Below, piece by piece: positions 1 to 8,472 of a DNA stretch of 36,204 nucleotides. Numbering within the stretch: position 1 is the stretch's first letter; each line of letters starts with the position of its first letter. This DNA comes from Spirulina subsalsa FACHB-351 (lineage in GTDB: Bacteria > Cyanobacteriota > Cyanobacteriia > Cyanobacteriales > Spirulinaceae). Both the position numbers and the translations under genes were made by a program. The notes under the pieces are model-generated. The model was not told where the DNA came from. It saw only the letters and a list, made by a program, of their open reading frames with translations, and did no database searches. The stretch is from assembly GCF_026130165.1 (NCBI RefSeq), contig NZ_JAIHOM010000048.1:1-36204 (forward strand), in the 5' to 3' direction.

Positions 1-75
1 ACGGTAGGGCATACCGGAACTCACGCTTGGGGAGAGATTCCCTCTGGCTTGGTTGGATACGTCCTGCCAAGTTAA
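1..75 (+). CDS. 3' end of an unidentified gene (partial)
   Basis: Frame 1 is open from the left edge to a TAA at 73-75 and encodes the last 24 residues of a possible protein, ending in GYVLPS. I do not recognise the family and the piece is too short to assign. It reads toward the YjbQ-family fragment that follows 37 bases later. The frame may simply be open by chance. Confidence 0.2.
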   Translation, partial: TVGHTGTHAWGEIPSGLVGYVLPS

Positions 76-112
76 GGAAACTCGTTGAACCAAGAATCCC
101 TCGCTTTTAGCG

Positions 113-424
113 ATGGGAGTGTCAATTATTCGTCATACTTCAGAGAGTTTAGTGATTCAGGAAAACGCCGATCCTGATGTTTTAAGGGACTTAAGCCACT
201 TTTTCGCCAAATTAGTCCCCGAGGATGGCAAAAGCTACATTCACGACGCAGAAGGCCCCGATGATATGTCTGCTCATATCCGTTCAGCCCTCACTCGGAC
301 CTCGGAACAGATTCCCGTAGCTCACGGGCGTTTAGTCTTGGGAACATGGCAAGGAGTATATTTGTGGGAACATCGCCAACGCTCCCATCAGCGCCAAGTA
401 GTGATTCATGTACAAGGGTGTTGA
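113..424 (+). CDS. YjbQ/UPF0047 family protein, N-terminally shortened
   Basis: The 103 residues match the core and C-terminus of the YjbQ (UPF0047) family, small trimeric beta proteins sometimes described as having weak thiamine-phosphate synthase activity. Family landmarks visible are RHTSESL followed by ENADPDV near residues 7-22, GPDDMSAHI near 48-56, and GTWQGVYLWEHR near 77-88. Usual family length is about 130-140 residues, so roughly 30 N-terminal residues are missing. The frame is open only from base 89, after a TGA at 86-88, and eight further residues upstream of the ATG (TKNPSLLA) look family-like. None of the three upstream frames shows the missing beta strands. I infer a truncated or decayed gene, although translation from ATG 113 remains possible. 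Its C-terminus is complete. Confidence 0.6.
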   Translation: MGVSIIRHTSESLVIQENADPDVLRDLSHFFAKLVPEDGKSYIHDAEGPDDMSAHIRSALTRTSEQIPVAHGRLVLGTWQGVYLWEHRQRSHQRQVVIHVQGC

Positions 425-525
425 TTGGGGGGGAAAGTCTTTTAACTGGGCGTTTAGGGGGGGGTGGGAGGGTGTTGTCAGGCTTGATACAATGCGGGAT
501 AGGGGAGATTTTCGGCACAATGCCA

Positions 526-622
526 GATAACTCGGGGAGCAGGGGAGCAGGGGAGAGGGGGAGCAGGGGAGCAATTGCCTATTCCCTATTCCCTATTCCC
601 TATTCCCTGTTCCCTATTCCCT
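526..622. repeat. Polypurine GGGGAGCA repeat followed by CCCTATT heptamers
   Basis: Bases 526-573 carry imperfect copies of an 8-mer, GGGGAGCA, preceded by ATAACTCGGGGAGC. Bases 578-622 carry about six copies of the 7-mer CCCTATT. Such low-complexity arrays are widespread between genes in filamentous cyanobacteria. The same leading sequence recurs, in reverse orientation, near 5.3 kb and again at the right edge of the window. No coding potential is apparent. Confidence 0.7.
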
Positions 623-665
623 GACCCTGACAAGAGGAGAAAAGGCTTAACTTGTCAAGATTGGG

Positions 666-668
<3 letters not shown>
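622..668. repeat. Dispersed inverted-repeat element, copy A (possible ilvC terminator)
   Basis: Two nested inverted repeats: TGACCC (622-627) pairs with GGGTCA (663-668), and TGACAAG (628-634) pairs with CTTGTCA (651-657). The right arm overlaps the stop codon of ilvC, which is read on the minus strand. A related sequence containing the same AAAAGCTTAACTTGTCAA-like core lies at 11613-11647. It could fold in the ilvC transcript and help end it, but no clear U-tract follows. Confidence 0.45.
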
Positions 669-1676
<1,008 letters not shown>

Positions 1677-1709
1677 TTAATATAACCACGAGGGGTGTGC
1701 AAACATAAC

Positions 1710-1738
1710 ATTGTATCACAGTTAGCAGATTGAACTAC
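1710..1738 (-). promoter_or_regulatory. Possible ilvC promoter
   Basis: On the complement, TACAAT at 1710-1715 resembles a -10 box about 50 bases upstream of the ilvC ATG. The -35 position near 1733-1738 is poor. This is a weak call based on position and the hexamer only. Confidence 0.3.
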
Positions 1739-1835
1739 CCCACCCTGCGGTTGGCGAGTGGATTCTTTTCTCATAGACTCTTGTCTAGCCAATCAGAGAT
1801 TGACCCCGACAGAACGTCTCCGAAAGCGTAACTAT

Positions 1836-3284
1836 TCAGGGGGGGGGTAGGGTAGGGTTGGTATTATCGAGAGATAATCGTTTGAGAAGATTAACCGTTA
1901 TGGGTCTTTTTTCGTCCCAAAAAATCATAGAGTCTAACCACTCTAAAACAGGGTCTGATGTGATTAGATCAAAAATAGCTCTCGCTTCCGCCTCAGTTTC
2001 AAAAGATAAAAAATTAACCGTATCATCAAACATCGCAGGCTGATCATTTAAAGGGAAAACTAAATAAAAATTCAGCTTTTTATAAAGTCCAGAAATTGCA
2101 ATTTTCCAACCGTTAAAGCAATAGTTTCCGACCCCGAATATAGAATAAGGGGGTTTGTTATTATAAATTGAGCTTTTCCGCTTTTTGAAAAATGACTCAT
2201 GATCTCGTAAATATTGCCAAGTTTTAGGGGCTTTATCTTGAATCATCCTCGTATCTTCACCTACCCATTTTTGAGTCACTAAAAGGAGCTTTTGATACTG
2301 GTTAACTCTACCGTTACCAATATCTGATCCCTTGAGCAAAGGATATAAATAATCTTTTTCTAACTGATATTTTTCTCCCAATCCATTGATAAACCAATGG
2401 GAGCTAATTTGCTTTAACTCCATAACCTTAGAACAATCATGTTTAATCCCAGAACGCCAAATATACCGAGTATCTTGACCTAAAAAATGTCTGCCTTGTT
2501 CATATCTGATGGTATCTCTCACCATAAAGCCATCTCGTTCCCCAATAACAGAGCATAACATCGGCTCATCCAAATCTGAATACACTGGACAATCTCGGCT
2601 TTTCTCCCCATCAGTCGATAAGATAAAAAGACAAGCTTTTACGGATACATTAAAATAATATTTAGCATCAATTAAATAAATGGTTCTGGAAAAAGTATGA
2701 GGGAATTTTTTCTGGATTTGCAGCAAAATTTTACGCGCAACGGAATATTTGCATAATAGGGCAGTTGTTCCGGTGCGATGAGAGAGCCATTCAAGGTATT
2801 GTAAAACCATCCATTCTGATATATCAAAGTTAGCTAAACCCGTGATAGCTTCAATGCCGCGTCTGTGGTGAAAGTTTGATTTAATCGGCAAATTTTGACT
2901 ATTGAGCAAGCTTAATTCACTACTTGTTACCCAAGGGGGATTCCCTAAAATTAACAAATAACCGGAAATGTTGGCCAGAATATTTTGCCAATCGGTTGTA
3001 AAAAAATCTGCTTGTTTGATTGTGATATTTTCTAAATGGGGATGACTTTGTATAGATTTTTGAGCGGTTTTAATGTGGTTTTCATTAATATCAAATCCAA
3101 TCATTCTAACCGGGCTAAATTCCTCTAGGGCTGCTCGAATAAATGCACCTGTTCCACAAGTGGGTTCTAAAATAACATCGGGTAATATTCGATATTGAAT
3201 TTTCAGAAGTTTGATGATTTTTTTTGCCAAAGATTCAGGGGTTTGAAAATCACCCAATTGTTGTTTAGTTCCCGCTTTTCTCAT
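1836..3284 (-). CDS. Class I SAM-dependent DNA adenine-type methyltransferase (Eco57I/N6-like)
   Basis: Likely methylates an exocyclic amino group in DNA. The SAM-binding motif I (ILEPTCGTGAFIRAAL) is near residues 38-53 and the catalytic NPPW motif near 115-118, inside LILGNPPWV. The leading segment QTPESLAKKI is typical of N6-adenine methylases. The C-terminal half probably contains the target-recognition region. The reading frame can begin at TTG 3287, but ATG 3284 is chosen because AGAGGA lies four to five bases before it. No endonuclease gene is adjacent, so it looks like an orphan methylase or the remnant of a restriction-modification locus. A small unrecognised frame lies 15 bases upstream on the same strand. 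Target specificity cannot be read from the sequence. Confidence 0.85.
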   Translation of the reverse strand: MRKAGTKQQLGDFQTPESLAKKIIKLLKIQYRILPDVILEPTCGTGAFIRAALEEFSPVRMIGFDINENHIKTAQKSIQSHPHLENITIKQADFFTTDWQNILANISGYLLILGNPPWVTSSELSLLNSQNLPIKSNFHHRRGIEAITGLANFDISEWMVLQYLEWLSHRTGTTALLCKYSVARKILLQIQKKFPHTFSRTIYLIDAKYYFNVSVKACLFILSTDGEKSRDCPVYSDLDEPMLCSVIGERDGFMVRDTIRYEQGRHFLGQDTRYIWRSGIKHDCSKVMELKQISSHWFINGLGEKYQLEKDYLYPLLKGSDIGNGRVNQYQKLLLVTQKWVGEDTRMIQDKAPKTWQYLRDHESFFKKRKSSIYNNKPPYSIFGVGNYCFNGWKIAISGLYKKLNFYLVFPLNDQPAMFDDTVNFLSFETEAEARAIFDLITSDPVLEWLDSMIFWDEKRPITVNLLKRLSLDNTNPTLPPP

Positions 3285-3299
3285 CAATTCCTCTCAAGA

Positions 3300-3491
3300 C
3301 TATCCTTGAATTTTCAAAATTCCTTCAACTTGCCCCGCTTGTTGAATTACTCGACTATATTGTAACCTCCATTGAAGCGCGTTAGAAATAGTTAAATATC
3401 CTTGAGATGGAGGGGATTGTAATATTCTCTCTGCTAACTGTTCTGCACCAATTTCATCAACGGGTAAGTGTCGTTCAATGATAAACGCCAC
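3300..3491 (-). CDS. Small unidentified protein or gene fragment upstream of the methyltransferase
   Basis: From a GTG at 3491 this encodes 63 residues, including ERHLPVDEIGAEQLAERIL, and stops 15 bases before the methyltransferase ATG, an operon-like spacing. There is no convincing ribosome-binding site before the GTG. The frame stays open further upstream to 3572, and the extra residues (including KLPPFSYDLVAF) look protein-like. No ATG or TTG lies in that extension. I therefore suspect the C-terminal remnant of a longer gene cut near 3572, possibly a lost partner of the methyltransferase. I do not recognise the family. Confidence 0.45.
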   Translation of the reverse strand: MAFIIERHLPVDEIGAEQLAERILQSPPSQGYLTISNALQWRLQYSRVIQQAGQVEGILKIQG

Positions 3492-3602
3492 TAAATCATA
3501 AGAAAAGGGTGGGAGTTTGGTACAACAAACAAGTTGCCAAATTAATGACTGATAAGCCCAATGGCTTTTGGTCTAACCGTCTAGCTTTGTTGACGGAGAA
3601 AC

Positions 3603-4778
3603 CTAGAATTGCCCCAAAAACTCGGCCATGCGAGCGACGGCGGTTTTTAGTACATCGGGTTCATGAACGAGGGCGAAACGGACGTATCCCTCGCCCATTT
3701 TACCGAAGCCAGCGCCGGGGGATACGGCTACCCCAGTTTTGGCGACTAATTCACAGCAAAACTCAATGGAACGCTCTCGCCAGGGGGCGGGGAGTTGCGC
3801 CCAGATGTACATGGTGGCGGGTGGGGTGGGAACGTCCCAGCCGATGTCTTTGAGGGCTTGTATGAAGACATCCCGGCGGTTTTGGAAGGTGTTGACGGTG
3901 TGTTGGACAATGGTGGGATCACTTTGTAAGGCGGCGATCGCACCCTGCATGATGCCCCGGTACTGATTGAAGTCTACAACAGCTTTCACCTGTCGTAATG
4001 CCCCAATTAACTTCGCGTTACCGATAGCGTAGGCGATGCGAAATCCCCCCATGTTGTAGGACTTGGAAAAGGTAAATAGTTCAAGGGAAACGGTTTTTTC
4101 TGGGTCTGCCTGTAAGAGGGAGGGGGCGGCGGGCGTGCCGCTAAAGACTAAATCCGCGTAGGGGAAATCATGGACTAAAACAATATTGTGCTGTTGACAG
4201 AAGGCAACGGCGGCTTGAAAAAAACTGAGGGGGGCGATGGCTGTCGTGGGATTGTGGGGATAACTCAAAACCATCAGGCGGCTTTGGGCTAGCACGGGGG
4301 CGGGAATGGCGCTCAAGTCTGGTAAAAAGTGATTTTCAGCGCGTAGGGGAAGGGTGTAAATTTGTCCCCCAGCTAGGTGAATCCCTCCGGCGTGGGAGGG
4401 GTAGCCGGGATCTAATAACAGGGCAATGTCCCCCGGATTTAATACAGCTAGGGGGAGGTGGGCGGTGCCTTCTTGACAGCCAATGAGGGGCAGAACTTCT
4501 GTTTCGGGATCAACGGGGATGCCGTACTTCTGCTCATACCACTGGGCGGCGGCTTGGCGAAAGGCTTGGGTACTATGAAAGAGGGTGTAGCCGTGGGTGT
4601 GGGGATCTGTAAGGGCGGTCTGGATGGCGGCGATCGCACAATCGGGGGCGGGTAAGTCCGAAGATCCCAAGGATAAATCAATAATCTCTCGTCCTTCCCC
4701 TTGGGCTTGGGCTTTCGCCCGATCCATATCGGCAAAGACGTTTTTTGTTAAAGGTTCAATGCGTTTAGCCAGTTGCAT
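3603..4778 (-). CDS. PLP-dependent class I/II aminotransferase (LL-DAP/alanine aminotransferase-like)
   Basis: A fold-type I aminotransferase of 391 residues. The Schiff-base lysine is K239 in TFSKSYNMGG, the cofactor-binding Asp/Tyr pair lies in HDFPYADL (204-211), and NPTT (about 176-179) is the usual Asn-Pro segment. The N-terminus (AKRIEPLTKNVF) and overall pattern resemble the subgroup annotated as LL-diaminopimelate or alanine/aspartate aminotransferase. The exact substrate cannot be fixed by eye. The gene follows trxA on the same strand with a gap of 16 bases, so the two are probably co-transcribed. The ATG start fits the family N-terminus. Confidence 0.88.
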   Translation of the reverse strand: MQLAKRIEPLTKNVFADMDRAKAQAQGEGREIIDLSLGSSDLPAPDCAIAAIQTALTDPHTHGYTLFHSTQAFRQAAAQWYEQKYGIPVDPETEVLPLIGCQEGTAHLPLAVLNPGDIALLLDPGYPSHAGGIHLAGGQIYTLPLRAENHFLPDLSAIPAPVLAQSRLMVLSYPHNPTTAIAPLSFFQAAVAFCQQHNIVLVHDFPYADLVFSGTPAAPSLLQADPEKTVSLELFTFSKSYNMGGFRIAYAIGNAKLIGALRQVKAVVDFNQYRGIMQGAIAALQSDPTIVQHTVNTFQNRRDVFIQALKDIGWDVPTPPATMYIWAQLPAPWRERSIEFCCELVAKTGVAVSPGAGFGKMGEGYVRFALVHEPDVLKTAVARMAEFLGQF

Positions 4779-4794
4779 AGTGTTGGGATAATCC

Positions 4795-5121
4795 CTAATT
4801 TAAGTGGGATGTGAGTAAATCAAACAGGGCTTGTTTGCCGATGGCTCCCTCATGGGATAAGACCGTTTCCTTGCCTTTAAATAATCTGAGGGCGGGGACT
4901 CCCTTCACTTGGCAGGCTTTCACCGCCTCAGGATTGGGGTCTACTTCTAATTTTACAACTTTGAGGCGATCGCCATATTTCGAGGCAAGCTCTTCTATGG
5001 ACGGGGAGACTAAGCGACAAGGCCCACACCAAGCCGCCCAAAAGTAGGCTAAAACGGGCTTATCTTGATCATAAACCGCTTGTTCAAACTCCGCATCGGA
5101 AATGACAATAACTTGACTCAT
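4795..5121 (-). CDS. trxA: Thioredoxin
   Basis: A small dithiol redox protein that reduces disulfides in target enzymes. The active site WCGPC lies near residues 31-35, within YFWAAWCGPCRLVSPS. The cis-proline segment (GVPAL) and the C-terminal helix are present, and the 108-residue length is standard. The frame can be extended to a GTG at 5136. ATG 5121 gives the family N-terminus (MSQVIVISDAEF) and has GAGG/AGAGG upstream, so it is preferred. First gene of a likely two-gene unit with the aminotransferase. Several thioredoxin paralogues are usual in cyanobacteria and I cannot say which m, x or y class this is. Confidence 0.93.
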   Translation of the reverse strand: MSQVIVISDAEFEQAVYDQDKPVLAYFWAAWCGPCRLVSPSIEELASKYGDRLKVVKLEVDPNPEAVKACQVKGVPALRLFKGKETVLSHEGAIGKQALFDLLTSHLN

Positions 5122-5268
5122 AACCTCTAACCTCACTAAAAATGCACAAAGTTCTATCGTAAAGGAGGGGGATCCTCCCTACAACCTTTCTGAGGAAAGA
5201 AATTTTTCTCACCGGGATTTGTGCGGGGTACTGGGGGAATTGAGTATTGATAATTAATAATTAGTCCC

Positions 5269-5365
5269 GACTCCCCTGCTCCCCTGCTCCCCTGCTCCCC
5301 TGTTCCCCTGCTCCCCTGCTCCCCTGCTCCCTTGCTCCCCAAGTTATTCAGCAAGCCCTAATTAA
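5269..5365. repeat. CCCCTGCT octamer array with terminus-like flank
   Basis: About eight or nine tandem copies of an 8-mer (CTCCCCTG) occupy 5269-5340, with a few single-base variants. They are followed by AAGTTATTCAGCAAGCCCTA at 5341-5360. Read on the complement, this gives a TTAATTAGGGCTTGCTGAATAA-like block leading into GGGGAGCA repeats, the same order as at the right edge of the window. The flank resembles an insertion-sequence end, which is an inference. It lies downstream of the pseudokinase gene. Confidence 0.7.
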
Positions 5366-5366
5366 T

Positions 5367-7361
5367 TCAGGGGGTTTCTACTTTAATAGATAAGCGATAA
5401 TTAAGGGGCTGGGCAGAGCGGGACAGTAATACTATCTCATACAAACCAGTCCGCCTGACCGTATCCGACCAAGCGCGTTCATCGGAGCCGGATAATAAAG
5501 CCTGACCGTTGGGAGCATAGAGTGAGAGGCTGACGGCCCGATTGGTAAGCGCATTAATCGACAGGCGCTGATTTTCTTCTAAACGCAGTAAAAAAACCTG
5601 ACCTTGACCGGGGTTGAGTTCTCCGTCGAGTTGGGTATTATTTTCTTGAGTCCCTAAAGACACCCTTTGGAGAGCAGAACCGGAACGGAGGGCGCGCAAG
5701 GTGTCCAAGGCGATCGCATTCCAAACCTGTCCAATAGGTTCATTGAGAAACTGACGGTCTTTTTGTTCAGGAAAACGCTGGAGAAAAGCCCGATCGGTGA
5801 GTTCATATAAAACCCGAGGACTGAGATCCAGTCGTTGCACCTCCGTTTCCCAGCGCTCGCGATCGCGCCGTCGATAACTGCCTAAACCCCGTCGTGCCTC
5901 CCCACTCAAAAACCCCAACTGATCCAACACTTGAGTCGCCGTTTCATCCCAGCGATCGCGCCAGATCATATCCTCAGCACTATTACTTAATCGTCTACCC
6001 CGTCGTTCCGGATATTGGGCTAAAAACTGCTGTTGAACCAACTGTTGAAAAAACTCATAGTCAATGGTCAAATTCAAGCGCCGTTGACGAATCCCCAATT
6101 TCCGTTCTTGTTCCAGCAAGGGTAAACTCTCATCGGGATCCGGTTCCGGGTCATCCGTGAGGGGGAAACTGAGATTTTCGGGAGTCCAATTCTCCTCAAG
6201 GGGTTCAGGAGTCACCACCGGAACATCGTCCCAATCCGTGAGAACATCGGAATCTGAGGCAATTTGATGAGTCAACCAATAATCTCCAACCCACCAGCCC
6301 ACAGCCCCCGCCGCCAGGACAAACCCCAAGACGAGAACTGATTGAGAAAGGACGGTTAATAAACGCATTCCAGAACGTTTGAGCGACTTTGAATTCTGCC
6401 GGGGAGACAAAGAAGCCGATGAGCGAGCAGTCGGGGATTTTTCCCCCTCCTTCTGACTCTTCTCTCCTTTCCCCTCTCCTTGTTCCCCTCTTCTCGGAGG
6501 TGGGGGGGGTGTGGGCTGATCTTGTAGCATTTGCATTACATCATAAGCATTTTGAAAGCGATCGCCCGGACGTTTTGCCAACATTTTCGTAAAAATTCCT
6601 TGGAGTTTAGGCGTAAAGCGCGTGAACTGTTGCCATTCCCAGTTCCCCGTTTCCCGATTCAGCAAGACCTCCGGAGGTTGTCCTGTCAGTAACACCAACA
6701 ACACCGCCGCCAGAGCATAGAGATCACTGTAAGTAAAGATAATCCCCTTCTGTAATTGTTCCGGAGGCGCATAACCCACTTGACCCACCATGACAACCGA
6801 CCGGGGCTGATTTAAGTTCAGTTGGTTAGCAATAATTTGCTGAATTCCCCCCAGATCAACCAGTACGGGTAAACTATCTTGTTGACGAATTAAAATATGA
6901 TTGGGCGAGAGATTGCGGTGAATGACCCCGTGATAGTGCAGATAATGCAGCACAGGCAACAACTGGGAGAGCAGTTGGACAATTTCCCGTTTCTCAAACC
7001 CTCGTTGTTGTACCCAACGGCCTTGTTGTAAGAGACGCAAACTTTGCCCACTCACATAGTCCGACACCCAATAAAGCACCCAATAATCGGCAGTTTCACT
7101 AATAAACCAATCCCGAAACCTAGCAATTTGGGGATGATCCAGATTCTTAAGGAGTTCAGCCTCCTGGGTAATCTGATGTTGAAGGTCAGACTTTTGCTCT
7201 GGGGAAGGAATAGGAAAGGTAAAGACTTGAATCACATAGCGATCCTTACTCACCGGAATCTCCTCGGCCAGATAGGTCATACCCCATCGTCCTTTGCCTA
7301 AGCCTTGCAAAACCCGATAACGCTCCCCTAAAATTTCCCCGGTATCAACCCCACTGATCAT
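5367..7361 (-). CDS. Membrane protein-kinase-like protein, predicted pseudokinase, with C-terminal beta domain
   Basis: The N-terminal 280 residues follow the bacterial Ser/Thr kinase fold: glycine loop (LGKGRWGMTYLAEE, near 21-34), DLG metal motif (about 169-171), GYAPPEQ, and YSDLYAL in helix F. The residues for phosphotransfer are changed. The beta-3 Lys is Gln (YVIQVF, Q45), the HRD Asp is Asn (VIHRN, N150), and the following Lys and Asn are Ser and His. I infer a pseudokinase that binds a partner or nucleotide rather than phosphorylating. A Pro/Lys-rich linker leads to one membrane helix near 333-360. Outside lie an acidic linker, an Arg-rich alpha region and a C-terminal beta domain like a pre-peptidase C-terminal domain. 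The start is ATG 7361 (AGGTTG upstream); extension to TTG 7421 adds nothing kinase-like. Confidence 0.85.
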   Translation of the reverse strand: MISGVDTGEILGERYRVLQGLGKGRWGMTYLAEEIPVSKDRYVIQVFTFPIPSPEQKSDLQHQITQEAELLKNLDHPQIARFRDWFISETADYWVLYWVSDYVSGQSLRLLQQGRWVQQRGFEKREIVQLLSQLLPVLHYLHYHGVIHRNLSPNHILIRQQDSLPVLVDLGGIQQIIANQLNLNQPRSVVMVGQVGYAPPEQLQKGIIFTYSDLYALAAVLLVLLTGQPPEVLLNRETGNWEWQQFTRFTPKLQGIFTKMLAKRPGDRFQNAYDVMQMLQDQPTPPPPPRRGEQGEGKGEKSQKEGEKSPTARSSASLSPRQNSKSLKRSGMRLLTVLSQSVLVLGFVLAAGAVGWWVGDYWLTHQIASDSDVLTDWDDVPVVTPEPLEENWTPENLSFPLTDDPEPDPDESLPLLEQERKLGIRQRRLNLTIDYEFFQQLVQQQFLAQYPERRGRRLSNSAEDMIWRDRWDETATQVLDQLGFLSGEARRGLGSYRRRDRERWETEVQRLDLSPRVLYELTDRAFLQRFPEQKDRQFLNEPIGQVWNAIALDTLRALRSGSALQRVSLGTQENNTQLDGELNPGQGQVFLLRLEENQRLSINALTNRAVSLSLYAPNGQALLSGSDERAWSDTVRRTGLYEIVLLSRSAQPLNYRLSIKVETP

Positions 7362-7434
7362 GATCAACCTAGAACCTTTTGCGCTGTATTGTACCTTTGA
7401 CCATCCCACCTCTAAAAGCAATGGGATTCCGGAT

Positions 7435-8298
7435 TTAACGAGACGACGGACTTAAATCTCTTTCCAGATATAAGCTATTACGCTCCGACTCCAACAAATC
7501 CACAAATTCCTTGAGTTTATTTTGATAAGCTTCCCAGTCTACCCAAGGCACATCATTATGAGTCGCCCCTTCAACCCAGAACGCTAGTTTGGGTTCCGGT
7601 GCGGCCTCAAACAATCTTTTCCCGTGAGCGATGGGGATTGTCTGATCAGCCGTGCCATGAATAATCAAAACTGGAGCAGATACCCGCTTAATTTTATCCA
7701 GATTTCTAAATTTGTCGAAGGGTAACAAAGGAAAAGGAACAACGACTCGAAACGCTTGGGTAAATGTGCTTTCTAGGATAATCCCCCCCACCGGCTCCTG
7801 AACGGCTAGGTGAAGGGCAGACCCCCCACCCACAGAACGACCAAATAGGATAATCTTCTCAGCAGGTGTATTCAGGACTTCCCGCAGATATTGATAGGCC
7901 GTTTCAATATCAATATAAGCATTGCGTTCACTCGGTCTTCCTTCACTGGTACCATAACCGCGATAGTCATAGGCAAAAATATTAAAGTTAAGGGTCTGAA
8001 GTTGGTCTAAAAGCGGACGAATATCGCCTAAATCTTCTGCATTACCATGAATATACAGCAGAGTGTATTTTGCATCCGGATGAGGTAAATAGATAGCAGA
8101 AATAGACTCTTGATCCGGTGTGAGCAGTTTTAGGATTTCCGGACTGTCCTCATAACTACTATCCGGTGGGAGAAAAATCATCGAGTCACTGAACAGATAA
8201 ACATATAAGGCAAAACAGGTATAAATGAAAAGGAATGAGCGAATACAACGTTTTAGAGTGAAATCCCCTAAGAGGAGCTTACGCCAAGAGTGAGCCAT
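7435..8298 (-). CDS. Membrane-anchored alpha/beta hydrolase (BEM46/ABHD13-like)
   Basis: A serine hydrolase of 287 residues with one N-terminal hydrophobic segment near residues 20-36 that probably anchors it in a membrane. The catalytic triad is visible: nucleophile S155 in FGRSVGGG, Asp about 218 in HGTADQTIP, and His about 247 in GATHND. The oxyanion segment is YIHGNAEDL near 82-90, and DYRGYGTSEG is typical of the BEM46/YqkD-type group. The substrate is unknown; an ester or thioester is expected for this class. It lies just upstream of the pseudokinase on the same strand with 73 bases between them, so they may share a transcript. Confidence 0.88.
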   Translation of the reverse strand: MAHSWRKLLLGDFTLKRCIRSFLFIYTCFALYVYLFSDSMIFLPPDSSYEDSPEILKLLTPDQESISAIYLPHPDAKYTLLYIHGNAEDLGDIRPLLDQLQTLNFNIFAYDYRGYGTSEGRPSERNAYIDIETAYQYLREVLNTPAEKIILFGRSVGGGSALHLAVQEPVGGIILESTFTQAFRVVVPFPLLPFDKFRNLDKIKRVSAPVLIIHGTADQTIPIAHGKRLFEAAPEPKLAFWVEGATHNDVPWVDWEAYQNKLKEFVDLLESERNSLYLERDLSPSSR

Positions 8299-8472
8299 GA
8301 TTCCCTAATTCGAGCGTTATGGGGCATTGTAAAGCAGGATGGTTTCTTGGTTGTCATCTCTCCCCCGTATTTATTCTCGAAAAAATAATTTTCTCGCAAC
8401 CGCTAATCTAATGATTCTTCATAATATTTTTCCTCATTTTTCATAAAATCCCTGTAAGATAAAAGGCGATTA

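Noticed and set aside
3509-3853. Plus-strand frame opposite the aminotransferase 3' end
   Set aside because: Arg/Pro-rich content typical of an antisense shadow; it overlaps a well-supported PLP enzyme.
5269-5340. CRISPR-like or coding repeat
   Set aside because: An 8-bp microrepeat with no spacers and no protein-like composition; frames through it encode only Gly/Ala/Glu-rich low-complexity sequence.
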